A stretch of DNA of 64,000 bases from Pythium myriotylum (GCA_023091665.1 JALJCQ010000019.1:186001-250000); one strand, 5' to 3'. Counted from the stretch's first letter, positions 18,466 to 30,200 are shown. The notes: generated by a model from the letters alone, not told the origin. A program made the numbers and translations.

Positions 18466-20007
18466 TTACACGAGCTCCTCGGCCTCGCGACGGTGCTCGG
18501 GCACGGGCGTCATGAGCGAGGCAAAGTCGCCCTCAGGCGGGTTGGCGGCCTTGAAGAGCGGCGACGAGGCCTTGGTCGGTCCGTGACGCGAGTTGTTGCC
18601 ACCGACGTAGGCCGTGCCGCCGTGGTAGCTCATGTCGACGCCGGCGATCTCCTTCTCCTCCGACACTCGCAGGCCCATGGTGTACTTGAGCAGCATGAGG
18701 ATGACGTAGGTGCCGACCATCGAGTAGGCCGCGGCGACGCAGAACGACACGAGCTGGTGCACGAACTGGGCCGGGTGGCCGTAGAAGGCGCCGCCCTTGA
18801 TGTTGGGGTTGACCTTGTTGGTCGCGAAGAGCCCGGTCATGAGTCCGCCCGTGAAGCCCGCGAGCCCGTGGATCGCAAAGACGTCGAGCGTGTCGTCGTA
18901 GCGCAAGTAGTTCTTGCCGAGCACGGCGAAGAACGACACGGCGGCGCCCACGACACCGAAGACCACGGCGGCCCACGGCAGCACGTAGCCGCAGCTCGGC
19001 GTGATGCAGACGAGTCCAGCCACGGCGCCCGAGGCCGAGCCGCACGGGTCCACCTTCTTGTGCATGACCCACTCGAGCGCCATCCAGCAGAGGAAGCCTG
19101 CGGCGCCTGCGAGGTGCGTGTTGATGGCGGCGATGGCCGCGATGCTGTCGGCGGCGCCGGCCGAGCCGGCGTTGAAGCCGAACCATCCGAACCAAATGAG
19201 GCTCGTGCCGATCATCATGAGCGGCACGTTGTGGGCCTTGACGGGCTCGCCGTGGTTGTAGCGCTTGCCGACGACGATGGCAGCCACGAGGCCGCTGAAG
19301 CCGCTGGCGACCTCGATGACCGTGCCGCCGGCAAAGTCGAGCGTGCCCATCTTGGCGCCCCAGCCGGCGGGCGCGAGCGCGTAGCTGCTGTCGAGGCGGT
19401 AGGCCCAGATCCAGCGCACGAGCGGGTCGTAGACGACCGAGGTCCAGAGCAGCGTGAAGACGATGAAGGTGCCGAACTTCATGCGGCCGACGATGCCGCC
19501 CGAGATGAGCGCCGGCGTGATCATGGCGAACTGGGTCTGGAAGAGCGCGAAGACGGCGTTGGGGATCCGCACGCCGTAGAGGCCGCCGACGTTGCCCGTG
19601 ACGTCGTTGTAGCCCGACCAGGAGAAGAGGTCCTGGCCGAAGCAGACCGAGTAGCCAAAGGCGAAGAACTGGATCGAGACGACGGCCATGGCGACGAACG
19701 ACATCATCATCGTGTTGCTGGCCATCTCTTCACCGGCGAGGCCGGCGTAGAAGAAGGCGACGCCGGGCGTCATGATCATGACGAGACACGAGGACGCGAG
19801 GACCCAGGCCGTGTTGCCCGAGTCGATGGTGGCGCTGAGGTCGGACGAGGCCTTGTCGTACGGGCTCGCGAAGTCGACGCATCGGTTCGAGGTCGTGTTG
19901 AGGAACTGGGAGGGCAAGCAGTCGGGCGAGGAGGACGACGACTGGGCCGAGACCCCGAGGAGCAGCAAGAGGAGACCGAGGAGCACGGGGCGGAGCGGAG
20001 GAGCCAT
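18466..20007 (-). CDS. Ammonium transporter (Amt/MEP), Glu/His pore type
   Basis: This single-exon gene encodes 513 residues with a signal-like N-terminus (LLGLLLLLLGVSAQS) and eleven helices. Family motifs include TPGVAFFYAGLAGEEMASNT, FGWFGFNAGSAG, DPCGSASGAVAGLVCITPSC and FAIHGLAGFTGGLMTGLFA. The protein takes up ammonium at the plasma membrane. The second pore histidine is present (His380), but the position of the first is Glu232 (DFAGGTVIEVASG). In yeast the same His-to-Glu change separates Mep1/Mep3 from Mep2. The next gene upstream, on the same strand, is a paralogue that keeps both histidines. The first in-frame ATG that yields a signal peptide was chosen. Confidence 0.93.
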   Translation of the reverse strand: MAPPLRPVLLGLLLLLLGVSAQSSSSSPDCLPSQFLNTTSNRCVDFASPYDKASSDLSATIDSGNTAWVLASSCLVMIMTPGVAFFYAGLAGEEMASNTMMMSFVAMAVVSIQFFAFGYSVCFGQDLFSWSGYNDVTGNVGGLYGVRIPNAVFALFQTQFAMITPALISGGIVGRMKFGTFIVFTLLWTSVVYDPLVRWIWAYRLDSSYALAPAGWGAKMGTLDFAGGTVIEVASGFSGLVAAIVVGKRYNHGEPVKAHNVPLMMIGTSLIWFGWFGFNAGSAGAADSIAAIAAINTHLAGAAGFLCWMALEWVMHKKVDPCGSASGAVAGLVCITPSCGYVLPWAAVVFGVVGAAVSFFAVLGKNYLRYDDTLDVFAIHGLAGFTGGLMTGLFATNKVNPNIKGGAFYGHPAQFVHQLVSFCVAAAYSMVGTYVILMLLKYTMGLRVSEEKEIAGVDMSYHGGTAYVGGNNSRHGPTKASSPLFKAANPPEGDFASLMTPVPEHRREAEELV

Positions 20008-20865
20008 GGGCGGAGAACGGGAAAACGAGAGCGGAGAACGGAAAAGTCGAGAGCGGAGAACCGGAATTTGGGGGGAAGGAGGAGGGACTTGGGACCCGGC
20101 GCGCCAGTTGCAAAGTGAGCAGACCTGTTCAGTGGTGGGGGAGACCGGAATGGACTGACTCAGCGTGGGATACGCCGCAGAGGAGGACCCGGCTCCGCTC
20201 CTCCTCCTCGCCCTCCTCCCAAGAGACGCGTTTGAGCAAAGCCCCGACGAGAACTGTTTGGTCAAACACGCCTCGGAACCGTTCTCTGGAACCGTTCTGA
20301 GCAAGAGCAACAAATCCGAGATGCGCTCGAGGGACCTTCGCGCGACCCCTCCCCACACAAGCGAACCGCGGAACAGAAGCTGAGGTTCGCGCGGTGCTGC
20401 CCTGCCCTAGCCCTCTTCAGCAGTGCACGCGACGGGCCATGGGCAGAACGGCTTCAACGTGGGGGAGCAGAACCGAGTTGGGAACCGAGTTGGGCGGGGG
20501 AGAGCGAGCCTCGGGGGCCACTCGTTCCGCCCCGCACTGGGCTCCTCCGAACTGTGACGAGAGAGGAGCGGAGAACGGATCGTGGTTCCTCCCACGGCTT
20601 ACGCGAAGCTTCAACATGCGCGGGCGAACACGCCAGAGCGGAGAGCGTTCTCCTCCCGACGCGGAGAGCAAGCCACGCAGTCATCAGAACCCACCGATTC
20701 CACGGCCGTCCACTCGCCCAACGCATGGTCCTCCGCAGCGGAGATTGTTCTCCCCCGAGCGGAGATCGTTCTCCTCCATTTATCACCAGTAGTAGTAGTA
20801 CTAGTAGTAGTAGAGTAGTAGATGGAAGTAAGGAAGGACGAGTCTTTACGATTATTCATACATGC
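20008..20865. other. Region between the two ammonium transporter genes
   Basis: This contains the promoter of the downstream (Glu/His) gene and the 3' end of the upstream one. GAGCGGAGAACGG-like words recur at 20009-20065 and 20560. A quasi-palindromic motif AGCGGAGA-NN-GTTCTCC occurs near 20637, 20738 and 20758. An AGT microsatellite lies at about 20789-20822. No gene is seen. Confidence 0.5.
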
Positions 20866-22422
20866 CTAGACGTTGTTGGCCGGCTCGAGCACGGCGGGCT
20901 TGGAGGGCGGCGAGCCGAGCGCCGGCGTCATTAGCGCCGCGAAGTCGCCCTCGGGCGGGTTGGCGAGCTTGAAGTTGGGCGCGTCGCGGCCGCCGCGGCT
21001 CGCGTTGCCGGCGTAGGCGGCGCCGCCGTGGTACGAAATGTCCACGCCCTCGATCTCCTTGTCCTCCGACACGCGGAGCCCGATCGTGTACTTGAGCACG
21101 ACGAGGATCAGGAACGTGACCACGGCCGAGTACCCGCCGGCCACGCACTGCGACACAAACTGGTGCAGCAGTTGCTCGCCGTTGCCGTAGAACGCGCCGC
21201 CCTTGATCGCCGGGTTCACCTTGTTGGTCGCGAACAAGCCCGTGAGCAGCCCGCCGACAAAGCCCGCGACGCCGTGGAGTCCGAACGAGTCGAGCGTGTC
21301 GTCGTAGCGCAGGCGGTTCTTGACCTGGATGGCCGCGAACGCCACGGCCGCGCCCACGACGCCGAAGATGACCGAGGCCCACGGCAGCACGTAGCCACAG
21401 CCGGGCGTGATGGCCACGAGCCCCGCCACGGCGCCCGAGGCCGCGCCGCACGGATCCGTCTTCTTGTGGAGCACGTACTCGAGCGCCATCCACGTGAGGA
21501 AGCCCGCCGACGGCGCGAGGTGCGTGTTGATGGCGGCGGTCGAGGCGATGCCGTCGGCCGCCGTGGCCGAGCCGGCGTTGAAGCCGAACCAGCCGAACCA
21601 GAGCAGCGTGAGGCCGATCATCACGAGCGGCACGTTGTGCGGCTTGACGGGCTCGCCGTGGTTGTAGCGCTTGCCGACCATGATGGCGGCCACGAGCGCG
21701 CCGAAGCCGCTCGAGACGTGGATGACCGTGCCGCCGGCGAAGTCGAGCGAGCCCATCTTGGCCTCCCAGCCCATGGCCGTGAGCGTGTACGAGTCGTCGA
21801 GCTTCTGCGACCACATCCAACGAGCGAGAGGATCGTACACGCACGACGTCCAGAGCAAGATGAAGATGATGAACGTGCCAAACTTCATGCGACCGACGAT
21901 GCCGCCGCTGAGCAGCGCCGGCGTGATCATGGCGAACTGGGTCTGGAAGAACGCAAAGAGCACGTTCGGGATCTTGACGCCGTAGACGCCACCGACAGTG
22001 CCGGTCACGTCCTTGTAGCCGGCCCAGCCGAAGATCTCCATGGCGAACGACGCGCTGTAGCCAAAGGCCCAGAACTGGATCGACACGAGCGCCATGCTCA
22101 CGAACGACATCATGATCGTGTTGCTGGCCATCTCTTCACCGGCGAGGCCGGCGTAGAAGAAGGCGACGCCGGGCGTCATGATCATGACGAGCGCCGAGGC
22201 CGCGAGCATCCAGGCCGTGTTGCCCGAGTCGAGCGTCGTGCTCAAGTCCTTGGAGGCCTTGGAGAACGGCGACGTGAAGTTCAAGCACGAGGACGACGCG
22301 GCGTCGAGGTACTGGTTCGACTCGCAGGTGGGCGTGGTCGTGGCGCTCTGGGCGAGCGAGAGCGCCGCGAGCGCGGAGAACGCGAGCAGCGCGGCGCCGA
22401 GCACGCGGGAGGAGAGTCGCAT
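20866..22422 (-). CDS. Ammonium transporter (Amt/MEP), His/His pore type
   Basis: This encodes 518 residues with a signal-like N-terminus (LLAFSALAALSLAQS) and the same eleven-helix Amt layout as its neighbour. Motifs are TPGVAFFYAGLAGEEMASNT, WFGFNAGSATAADG and FGLHGVAGFVGGLLTGLFA. Both pore histidines are present: His235 in DFAGGTVIHVSSG and His383 in FGLHG. The tail after the last helix (RVSEDKEIEGVDISYHGGAAY .. NPPEGDFAALMTP) is closely similar to that of the neighbouring gene. The pair therefore arose by tandem duplication and then split into His/His and Glu/His forms. Nitrogen-responsive control is likely, but I cannot identify a site. Confidence 0.93.
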   Translation of the reverse strand: MRLSSRVLGAALLAFSALAALSLAQSATTTPTCESNQYLDAASSSCLNFTSPFSKASKDLSTTLDSGNTAWMLAASALVMIMTPGVAFFYAGLAGEEMASNTIMMSFVSMALVSIQFWAFGYSASFAMEIFGWAGYKDVTGTVGGVYGVKIPNVLFAFFQTQFAMITPALLSGGIVGRMKFGTFIIFILLWTSCVYDPLARWMWSQKLDDSYTLTAMGWEAKMGSLDFAGGTVIHVSSGFGALVAAIMVGKRYNHGEPVKPHNVPLVMIGLTLLWFGWFGFNAGSATAADGIASTAAINTHLAPSAGFLTWMALEYVLHKKTDPCGAASGAVAGLVAITPGCGYVLPWASVIFGVVGAAVAFAAIQVKNRLRYDDTLDSFGLHGVAGFVGGLLTGLFATNKVNPAIKGGAFYGNGEQLLHQFVSQCVAGGYSAVVTFLILVVLKYTIGLRVSEDKEIEGVDISYHGGAAYAGNASRGGRDAPNFKLANPPEGDFAALMTPALGSPPSKPAVLEPANNV

Positions 22423-23611
22423 GGTCGGAGGCCGAGGGCTTGGCGATTGGGGAGCAAAATGGCGACTGAGGTGGCTGCTGGGAGAGGAAAGATGGCGATC
22501 GTGATGTCGATGGGAAGAGAGAGAGAGGGAGAACGAGGAAGAGAGAGAGACCCACTAATAACTGAACGTGTGGTAAGCGTCGGGAGAATGGTGGAGCTTC
22601 AGAATCGCATTGTCGGGAGATCCCACTCTGCCAAGAACATAGGATGCGCGTCCCGTTTCTACCCGTGTCTGAGCGAAGCTGAGAACGGAACGTTGAAACC
22701 TCTGGAACTTTGTACTAAGAATAGTATCGAGCGCCGCCTCGTTAGCTTTTGGGCTAAACAAACCTCTTATCGACCTAAACCCTTTCATAAAAGATGGGTT
22801 TCTTGGTTTCCGCTGGTGGCGCCCTGCTCCTCCCGAGTCCGCCGATGACACGTCGCGACTAGCCAATCAGCGAGCGTGGCGCTTCGATGGAGGCGACGTG
22901 GCACCACCAAACGGCCTCCTGAGGAGCTCCTCTTGCTCCTTTTTGGATCCGTCGTGGAGTGAGACTTTCTCCTCTTCGGGTCTTTGCCGAGGGCCCCTCC
23001 TCCTTCCTCGCGGTGGAAATCCTGAGAATGATCCCCCCAGAAGCTCCAGCTCGGGCCTTTGCGCTGCTCGTATGTCGCTGAGATGTGGGTCCTTCGACGC
23101 GCCAACACGGCCGTTCGCTCTGAGTCGCTCCAGTCGCCTTGGACGTGCTCGAGTACACACCACCAGCGAGTGCATAACGCCCATCTGATTCGAAGCGACT
23201 TATTTCGTTCTTTGTCGCGCTCAGAAACGAGCCAGCGATGGGCACTTGTTGGATGGAGATGATCACGCGAGGCGGCGCGCGCGACCAAGCCCCACGCGTC
23301 GCAGAGACGCCCACGCTGTTCGCGCATTCGCCTTCACATGCGACTTTGACGTTGCTTGGTCCTGTGGGGTCAAGGTCGACTCGACACGCTCTCCCAAACC
23401 TGATGAAAAGCCTCCCATATCAACTTTTCGATCTCTATGTGGTCCACACTATTCACGTGGTCCACATCGTTTTCCCGCCAATCTTTCTCGCTTGCTCTCT
23501 CTCCCTCCGTAATTTACCGTAATATTTCCCCTCCTGCGAACCTTTCCGTGAAACTTAACTTCCTTCCCTCGGAGACCTCTTCAAGCTCCCATCCGCCCCC
23601 ATCGCCCCCTC
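22423..23611. other. Divergent intergenic region between an ammonium transporter and ClpX
   Basis: No gene is supported. GA-rich simple sequence occurs at 22510-22555. Several long minus-strand frames at 22785-23327 have no motif and look like chance in this base composition. Confidence 0.45.
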
Positions 23612-25742
23612 ATGCTCCGCCGCGCTCGCCCCGACGCCGTCGCTCGCGCCGTCGCGCGCCGCCTCCCGCGCGCCGCCCCGTCTCTGCGCCTCCCCGCTCG
23701 CGCGGCTGCCCACGCGCTTCCGCTGTCTCGCCGCCCGGCCGTCGCGGCCTCCTCGGCGCGCTGCTTCGGCGCGTCGCCCTCGCCCGCCAAGCCGCTTTGC
23801 TGTCCACAGTGCGGCTCCTCGCTCGCGCTCGCCGAGTCGCTCGCCGAGTCGGCGCCGGCGTCGGCCGGAGCGGCCGTGCGCACGCCCTCGACGCCCTCGC
23901 CCGACGCCGCGGCCTTCAAAGAGGGCGACGTCGTCAAATGCACCGGCTGCAACTTGCACTTTGCCGTCAAAGCCGCGGCCGCCGGACCGCCGCGAGCCAG
24001 CGCGCCGCCGCCGCCGCCGTCGTTCCGCAACGCCGCGGCCGCCGCCGCGCTCAGCTCGCTCTCGTCCTCGCTGCTCGGCACGACCATGCAGACGCGCGGC
24101 AGCGCCCTCCCGGCGCCTCCCGCAGCGACCTCGACGCCCCCGAGCGCCGCCGGCTCCAACATCGCCACGGCGCCGCTGCGACGCCGCATGAACGGTGAGA
24201 AGATCTGTATAGAGAGGATTGAGAGGATTGCTGCTGATCGCTCATGGGCGCTTTGTGTGTGTAGCCGACGGCGAGTACGACAAGCTGGCGAGCGAGGCCC
24301 TGGCCGCCAGCAGCGGCGGCGGCGCGCGCGCAGCCTCAAGCTTCCTCAAGCAGCGGCTGCTGACGCCGCGCGAGATCTACGACGGACTGAATCAGTACGT
24401 CATCGGCCAGGACAACGTCAAGCGCATCCTCAGCGTCGGCGTCTACAACCACTACAAGCGCCTGCGCGCGCAAGAGATGCTCAGCGTGCGCAAGGAGGCG
24501 GCGGCGCGCGCCGCGGCCATGCAGCAGTACCACGCGCAGCAGCAACACCAGCCGCAGCACCCGTCCATGTTCCAAGCCGGCGAGCTGCTCGATGACGAGA
24601 ACGAGGAGCCTGCGACGCCCGGACTCGCGAGCCTCAGCCGCCGACTGCTGCTCGAAGAAGTCTTCATGGACACCTCCGACAAGCGCGCGACGCTGACCCC
24701 GACCACGCAACAACTTGAGTCTGAACGAGAGCTGCCGCTCGACAAGCTCGAGTTCCTGCAAGATGTCGAGCTGGACAAGACCAACGTGCTGATGATCGGC
24801 CCAACGGGCTCGGGCAAGACGCTGCTGGCCAAGACGCTCGCGCGGCTCGCAAAAGTGCCGATCGTGATCGCCGACGCGACGTGCCTCACACAGGCCGGAT
24901 ACGTCGGCGAGGACGTCGAGTCGGTGCTCTTCAAGCTCTACCAGGCGTCCAACTACAACCTCGAAGCAACGCAACGCGGTATCGTCTACGTGGACGAGAT
25001 CGACAAGATCTCGCGCAAGAGCGAGAATGTGAGCATCACGCGCGACGTGTCGGGCGAAGGCGTGCAGCAGGCGCTCCTCAAGATGCTCGAAGGCAGCTTG
25101 GTCAACGTGCCCGAGAAGGGCGGCCGCAAGAACCCGCGCGGCGAGTACATCACCATCGACACAACCAATATTCTCTTTATTTGCGGCGGCGCCTTCGCCG
25201 GCCTCGAGCAGCTCGTTGCTCGACGCACGCAGAAGTCGTCGATCGGCTTCGGAGCCCAGATGAAGAACACGCGGATGCGCGAGTCGGAACAGATCGGGAG
25301 CCTGATGCAGCGCGCGGACCCGGAAGATCTCGTGGCGTACGGCATGATCCCCGAATTCATCGGTCGCTTCCCGCTGCTTGTGAGCACCACCGGCCTCACG
25401 AACGACGAGCTAGTGCAAGTGCTCACGGAACCCAAGAACTCGCTTGTGAAGCAGTACAAGGCGCTCTTCGCGATGAACGGCGTCGAGTTCCACGCCACAG
25501 ATGGTGCCCTGGACGCTGTAGCTGAGCTTGCGCTGAAGCGAAACACAGGCGCGCGAGGCCTCCGGTCGATTTTCGAACGCGCGCTGATCGACACGATGTT
25601 TGAACTGCCCGATTTGAAGGACGTGACCGCCGTGTATGTGGATGAGGACGCCATTTTGGGCCGCAAGAAGCCAGTGCTCGTGCGTGGCATGGGTCTGGAC
25701 GACTATTTGAAGAGCCTGGACGATGTGGCTGAGGCTGTTTGA
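23612..25742 (+). CDS. clpX: Mitochondrial ClpX, AAA+ unfoldase of the ClpXP protease
   Basis: Two exons (23612-24194 and 24265-25742, with a 70-base intron) join in phase 1 to give 686 residues. The N-terminus is an Arg/Ala-rich mitochondrial targeting sequence. A zinc-binding domain follows (C64xxC67 and C110xxC113, with a long insert, closing KCTGCNLHF as in animal CLPX). The AAA+ core starts at [20 protein letters not shown] and has Walker A GPTGSGKT, pore loop GYVGED, Walker [12 protein letters not shown] and the [15 protein letters not shown] stretch. The IGF loop that docks on ClpP is intact (SSIGFGAQ), followed by sensor-2 TGARGLRS. It unfolds matrix proteins and feeds them to ClpP. 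Inserts of about 90 low-complexity residues make it longer than the bacterial protein (about 424). Confidence 0.93.
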
Positions 25743-26012
25743 AGTGGAAAGCGGTTGAGGCGACCTGTGGATTAGTTTCTCTATATCGGAAAAGCATAAA
25801 AAGAATGAATAAACTATGACCTGCACATTAGGAACGCGCGTGCTGATCATTGCTACCTGGTGCTGGCGCCGGTTTCGATCCTCTGTAGTATCCAAAAATA
25901 CAGGCATATCAGGTGTGAGTGTGGCTTGCTTTGGCGCGGGGTCGATGCCACGGCATTCGAAGAGACGGGCCTTTCAATCGGCCAGCGCCAGCCTGACGCT
26001 TGCGGAGTCACA

Positions 26013-27193
26013 ATGGTAGTTGGAGCCGCAGTCGAGGACAAGGAGACGCTGCGACTTGAGGCAAGACGTCAACGAGAGCAGGAGCGGCTAAAGAAACTCG
26101 GTCCTGGACGACTGCGCAGCATTGGTGTGAGTTTGAATCGTTAGCTCCTTACACTCCACATCATCGCTGCATTTGCTGACGGATTGTACAGGCAGATATT
26201 GCCGGTGTCAGGAATCAAGTTGAAGAGAAGCAGCGACAAGAGGAAGCCGAAAAGGAGCAACGAAGACTCGCCCATGAAGAAGACGAAGCAATTCGTCGGT
26301 ACCTGATTCAAGTCGAGTCGGAGGATGCCCTCGCCAAACGGAAGGAGATACTCACCCTTAGGAACGATTGGCAACTGCAAGCCGCTGAGCGTGAGCTGAA
26401 ACGAGATCGTGACGCCCGTGAGCGCGCAATTCCAATCGAGCCCGAGACTTGTGCACCCGGAGCTGCTCAGAAGTTCCACGGTGAAGATCCATTGCGACTT
26501 GAACGCACTAGACTGCAGGCACTTCAACTGAAGGAGTGGACGCTTGCCCAGATGGAGGAAAAGCGCCAGGCGAAGGCTTTGGATGCAGACGAGGAGCGGA
26601 AGTTCGGGGAATACTTGACTGAGATTGAGCGTTTCCAGCAGGCTCTACACACTGCGACAGAGAAAGAGCGAACACAAATTGCCATGGAACTCCAACGCTT
26701 CAACCAGTTCTTGCTGGATGATAAGCGGGAACGGGAGCGGCAGCGCCATGAGCGCGAGCAGGCCATGAACACTCTTGAAATTCAAAAGACAATCGAGAGC
26801 AACCTCATGAGCGAAAATCCTATGCAAGCTCAGCTGCCTGGTGTTCCCATCGATCACCGAGTACGTGTTGATCATTGGAAAGGTTTCTCACACGATCAAA
26901 CAAGGAAGTATCTCGCCCAGAATGAGCATCTTCTTTCGGAAAAAGCACGACAACAAGAGCAGGCACGAACCGAAGAAGCAAACGAATCTCGACGACAAGC
27001 AGAACTCAACCGGCTTCTTGTTGAAGAAGAGCACAATGTCCAGCGTAAGAAAGCCATGGAGCAGTTGGCGATCAAAGAAACACTCGACCGCCAGGCACGA
27101 GAAGCTGCTGAACGTGAGCAAAAGAATGCCCAGCAGGCTCGAGGAAAGTTTGAACCAACATTTTTTCAGTCGTTCGGACGGTCGTACCGCTGA
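26013..27193 (+). CDS. RIB43A-family flagellar microtubule protein
   Basis: Exons 26013-26126 and 26192-27193 (65-base intron with a CTGAC branch site) join in phase 0 to give 371 residues. The protein is almost all charged coiled coil. Family marks are RLRSIGADIAGVRNQVEEK across the splice junction (R.IG.D...L..QV.EK) and FHGEDPLRLERTRLQALQLK with EWTLAQ (the GED..R.ER....Q...W box). A WKGFSHDQ motif follows, and the tail is GKFEPTFFQSFGRSYR. RIB43A proteins bind inside doublet microtubules of flagella, so the organism should make flagellate zoospores. Splicing is supported because it completes the conserved N-terminal motif. Confidence 0.85.
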
Positions 27194-27266
27194 GTTAGCC
27201 GCAATAACTGCGTGTACGCTTGTCAGATAATAGCAGCTTCACACGTAATACATCATTACGTATATC

Positions 27267-30200
27267 TCATACCCCTGAAACTCTTGCAGCGCAGAGAATG
27301 TCATTTTTTATTGGGTTGTTGCGGAGGAGATTCCGCAGCGCTGTTGTTGCTTGATCCAGGTCATTTTCAGACAAGCCGTCGATGAAAGCTTGCTGTTGCC
27401 GAGGGGATGAAAGTGATGACAAACTGTCGTGGAGCTGCCAGTATGTCGCTGCAAACTCATCCCACTTAATCCTCTTGGCGTTCTCAATCTCTTCCTCAAC
27501 GTCAACATCGTCTGTGCCATTTACTGGTGTGGACGAGGTTCCTCTACTCGACAATTCAAGCGAACGATCTCGGTCGCGCTTCTTAGTCGCAACCTCAGCC
27601 GTGTCTAGAGTCCATGGTAAGCTTAGCCTCTTCGCGTTATTCTCGTCAAACTTGTCGATAACTCCAGAAAAGAGGTTTGATTGAGGCAAGTGGCTTTCGC
27701 ACATTCCTTGGAGATACGATGCGAACCTAGCCTGTGCATGTGGCACCATCCAAGACTTGAAGTTCTTTTTGGAGTCGGCGAAATCTGGTAGGTTTGATTG
27801 AGCAAGAAGGGTATAGAACGCGTTGAGGCAGACGGACTGGGAGGGTGTCAGAGGTTGGGTGACTGGATCAACTTGAAGACCAAAATGAAGTGCCGACAGC
27901 TTGTGAAAAAGCTGGCCAAGCATCTTCCATACTGCGTCTGCATCTGTTCCAGCAACCCAAACGTCCCCTAGAGCATCGCGAACAAAGATCGCGATTGCGA
28001 GGGAATGCGGTGAAAGTTCGTGCTGGGAGAGCAGGATCGATAGGAGGTCCTTGATGAGTTGAGCGCATTGGTTGCCGTGGTTGACTTTTATTGATGACGC
28101 AAGCTTCGTGATAAGGTAGAGGCAGCTAGTCAGTGCTCGACTGAAAGATTTTGAGGTCGTCGCTGGCGTGCGTTTATCTCCGCCCTCGCTTAGCTTTGCC
28201 AATTGAGTCACAGTCTCTGTACACATAGGTAATAGCATACCGCTCAGCCCGTTAGCTCCTTGAATTTCTGTGTCGTCACTGTCCTCAAAAATTGGGCGAA
28301 TAATGAGCAACGCAGTGTCAAGCATGCGGACAAACCCAAGCTGTTCTGCTGCCAAACTCGCATCTCCATGATCCAGAGAGTCGAGAACGCCACCGACGCA
28401 TTGCAGAGCAACCGGAAGGTAGTCGGCAATCCATTCTTCTTTCTTGGGATCTTCGTACTCGGCCAATAACGAGATACTCAGCTTGTCGAGAAGGTCAAGC
28501 GCAGCTGCCATTTTTGCGGTATACTTATGGGTTGGCCCTTCAGCGCAAACCGAATCGAATGCACTCGCAACGAAATGAAGACACTCCTGCTTGGCTGTGA
28601 GGGCCATTTCGGGGTACAAGTAGGCTAGCAGACCCATGATTTCCTCACGCACCACAGCATCTAACGCAACACCATTTTGATTCTTCGAGTAGGACAACTT
28701 GAGTAGCGCGCTGAAACAGGTGTGAGCAACTTGATCTTCCCAGATGAAGCACATAAACTCGCGCCACAATTCCCACAGGAGTAGTCGTTGTGATGGGTCC
28801 GGATGGAGCGTATGCTCAAGAAGAAAGAGCTGCATCGTTCCAACGGGTTGAGCAAGTGCAACGAGCGAGTCGAGTGTGATGTCCACAAATAAGCTCGTTA
28901 AAGTCGTGAAATCTTGGAGAAGGCCGCGCCGCACACATTCTCTAAATCGTTTGAAGAGTCTTGCTACCGTTGCAAACCCTGAGGTGTCTTTGACGACGGT
29001 AGCTGCTGACTCCGATGTAAAGTTTGAGCATTCACCCACGCCGAGGATCGTCGAGAAAGAAGAGACAGCAATCAAATGGCCCCATTGGAGGTAATCTGCC
29101 ACGCTGTCGTCGAGCTGAACCTCGTCGACATACTGGGAGCGAGTTTGCGTCACCAATGAAGCTATTTTGTCGTGTGGCTGCCACAGCAACGTCCCCACGA
29201 AAGACCTTGTTGAGGCTTGGAGTTTATCGTTCTTCGCCATCGTTTCAACAAGTGTAACGGTGCACTGGAGCACCCGAAGGGCATCATGGCGTACAGGTTC
29301 CGACTTCGTCTTCAGACCTTCTGCGACAGGTATCACAGCAGCTATGGAGTCAACAGCAAGGGCAACACCGCACTCGACCTGACCGGCATAATCCATGAAC
29401 ACCTGGGACCAGACCTTCTTACTCGGGATGACGTACCTGCGCGACCATTGCATCAACGAACTGGACAAACTGGCCTTGAAATGCACGCAAGAAGAGTCGC
29501 AGCAGCTTGAGTTCTCGCACGAACGCTTCGTCACCCTCGTTCGTTGCCAGCAATCGTAAACGCTGCGACGTTTGTGCAAGTCCCGTTGCAGCGCCTTCGA
29601 ACAGATCAGTGTACGAGAATCCCTCCGGTGCATCTACCGCCTTGCTGTACTTCAGGATGGCTTCACGATGAAGCGTACACAGCCGGTTCAGGCTCTGCAT
29701 CAGAGATACAAGTCAGCGAACCGCTACGACGTGGGGTCATGATTGGCATCCGCACCTTCCACACGAGCGTCATGATCCGGAAATCAACTCGATGCGCCTC
29801 ACTGTGCTGGTGAATACGAAAGAACTCGCGCGCGAGCTGCACGGCCCACGGCGTCTCCGGCTCCTCATTCGGCTGCTGCTCTGCTGCGACGGGGTTCTCA
29901 TCGTCTCGGATCCTCGACGAAACGTCGACGACCGCATCGGCCCACAGCAGTTCCGTCTTCAAGTCCAGCGGCGCCTCTCCGGTCGTCAGTTCGCTCGCGA
30001 GGCGCTTGCCGTGGGCGACGACCATCGGTCTCAGCGCCGCCTCGTCTACTTGCTCTCCATCCAGACGTTGCCGCACCAGCTGCAGCGCGCCCACGAGGAT
30101 CTTGGTCGCGCTCGCGCTCGCCGTCGACTCGTGCTCGTCCGGCAGCGCCAGCGCCGTCGCGACGCCCACACAGACCGCCAGAGGCCGCGCCGCCAGATGC

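Noticed and set aside
18493..20118. Long open frame (541 codons) antisense to the first ammonium transporter
   Set aside because: Same cause. The sense strand encodes a clear Amt protein across the whole span.
20789..20822. Functional element in the AGT repeat
   Set aside because: It is a simple trinucleotide microsatellite with no further support.
21028..22848. Long open frame (606 codons) antisense to the second ammonium transporter
   Set aside because: Charged, low-information sequence; the sense strand is the Amt gene.
22785..23327. Minus-strand gene between the ammonium transporter and ClpX
   Set aside because: Three overlapping open frames with no motif and no preferred frame; chance in this composition.
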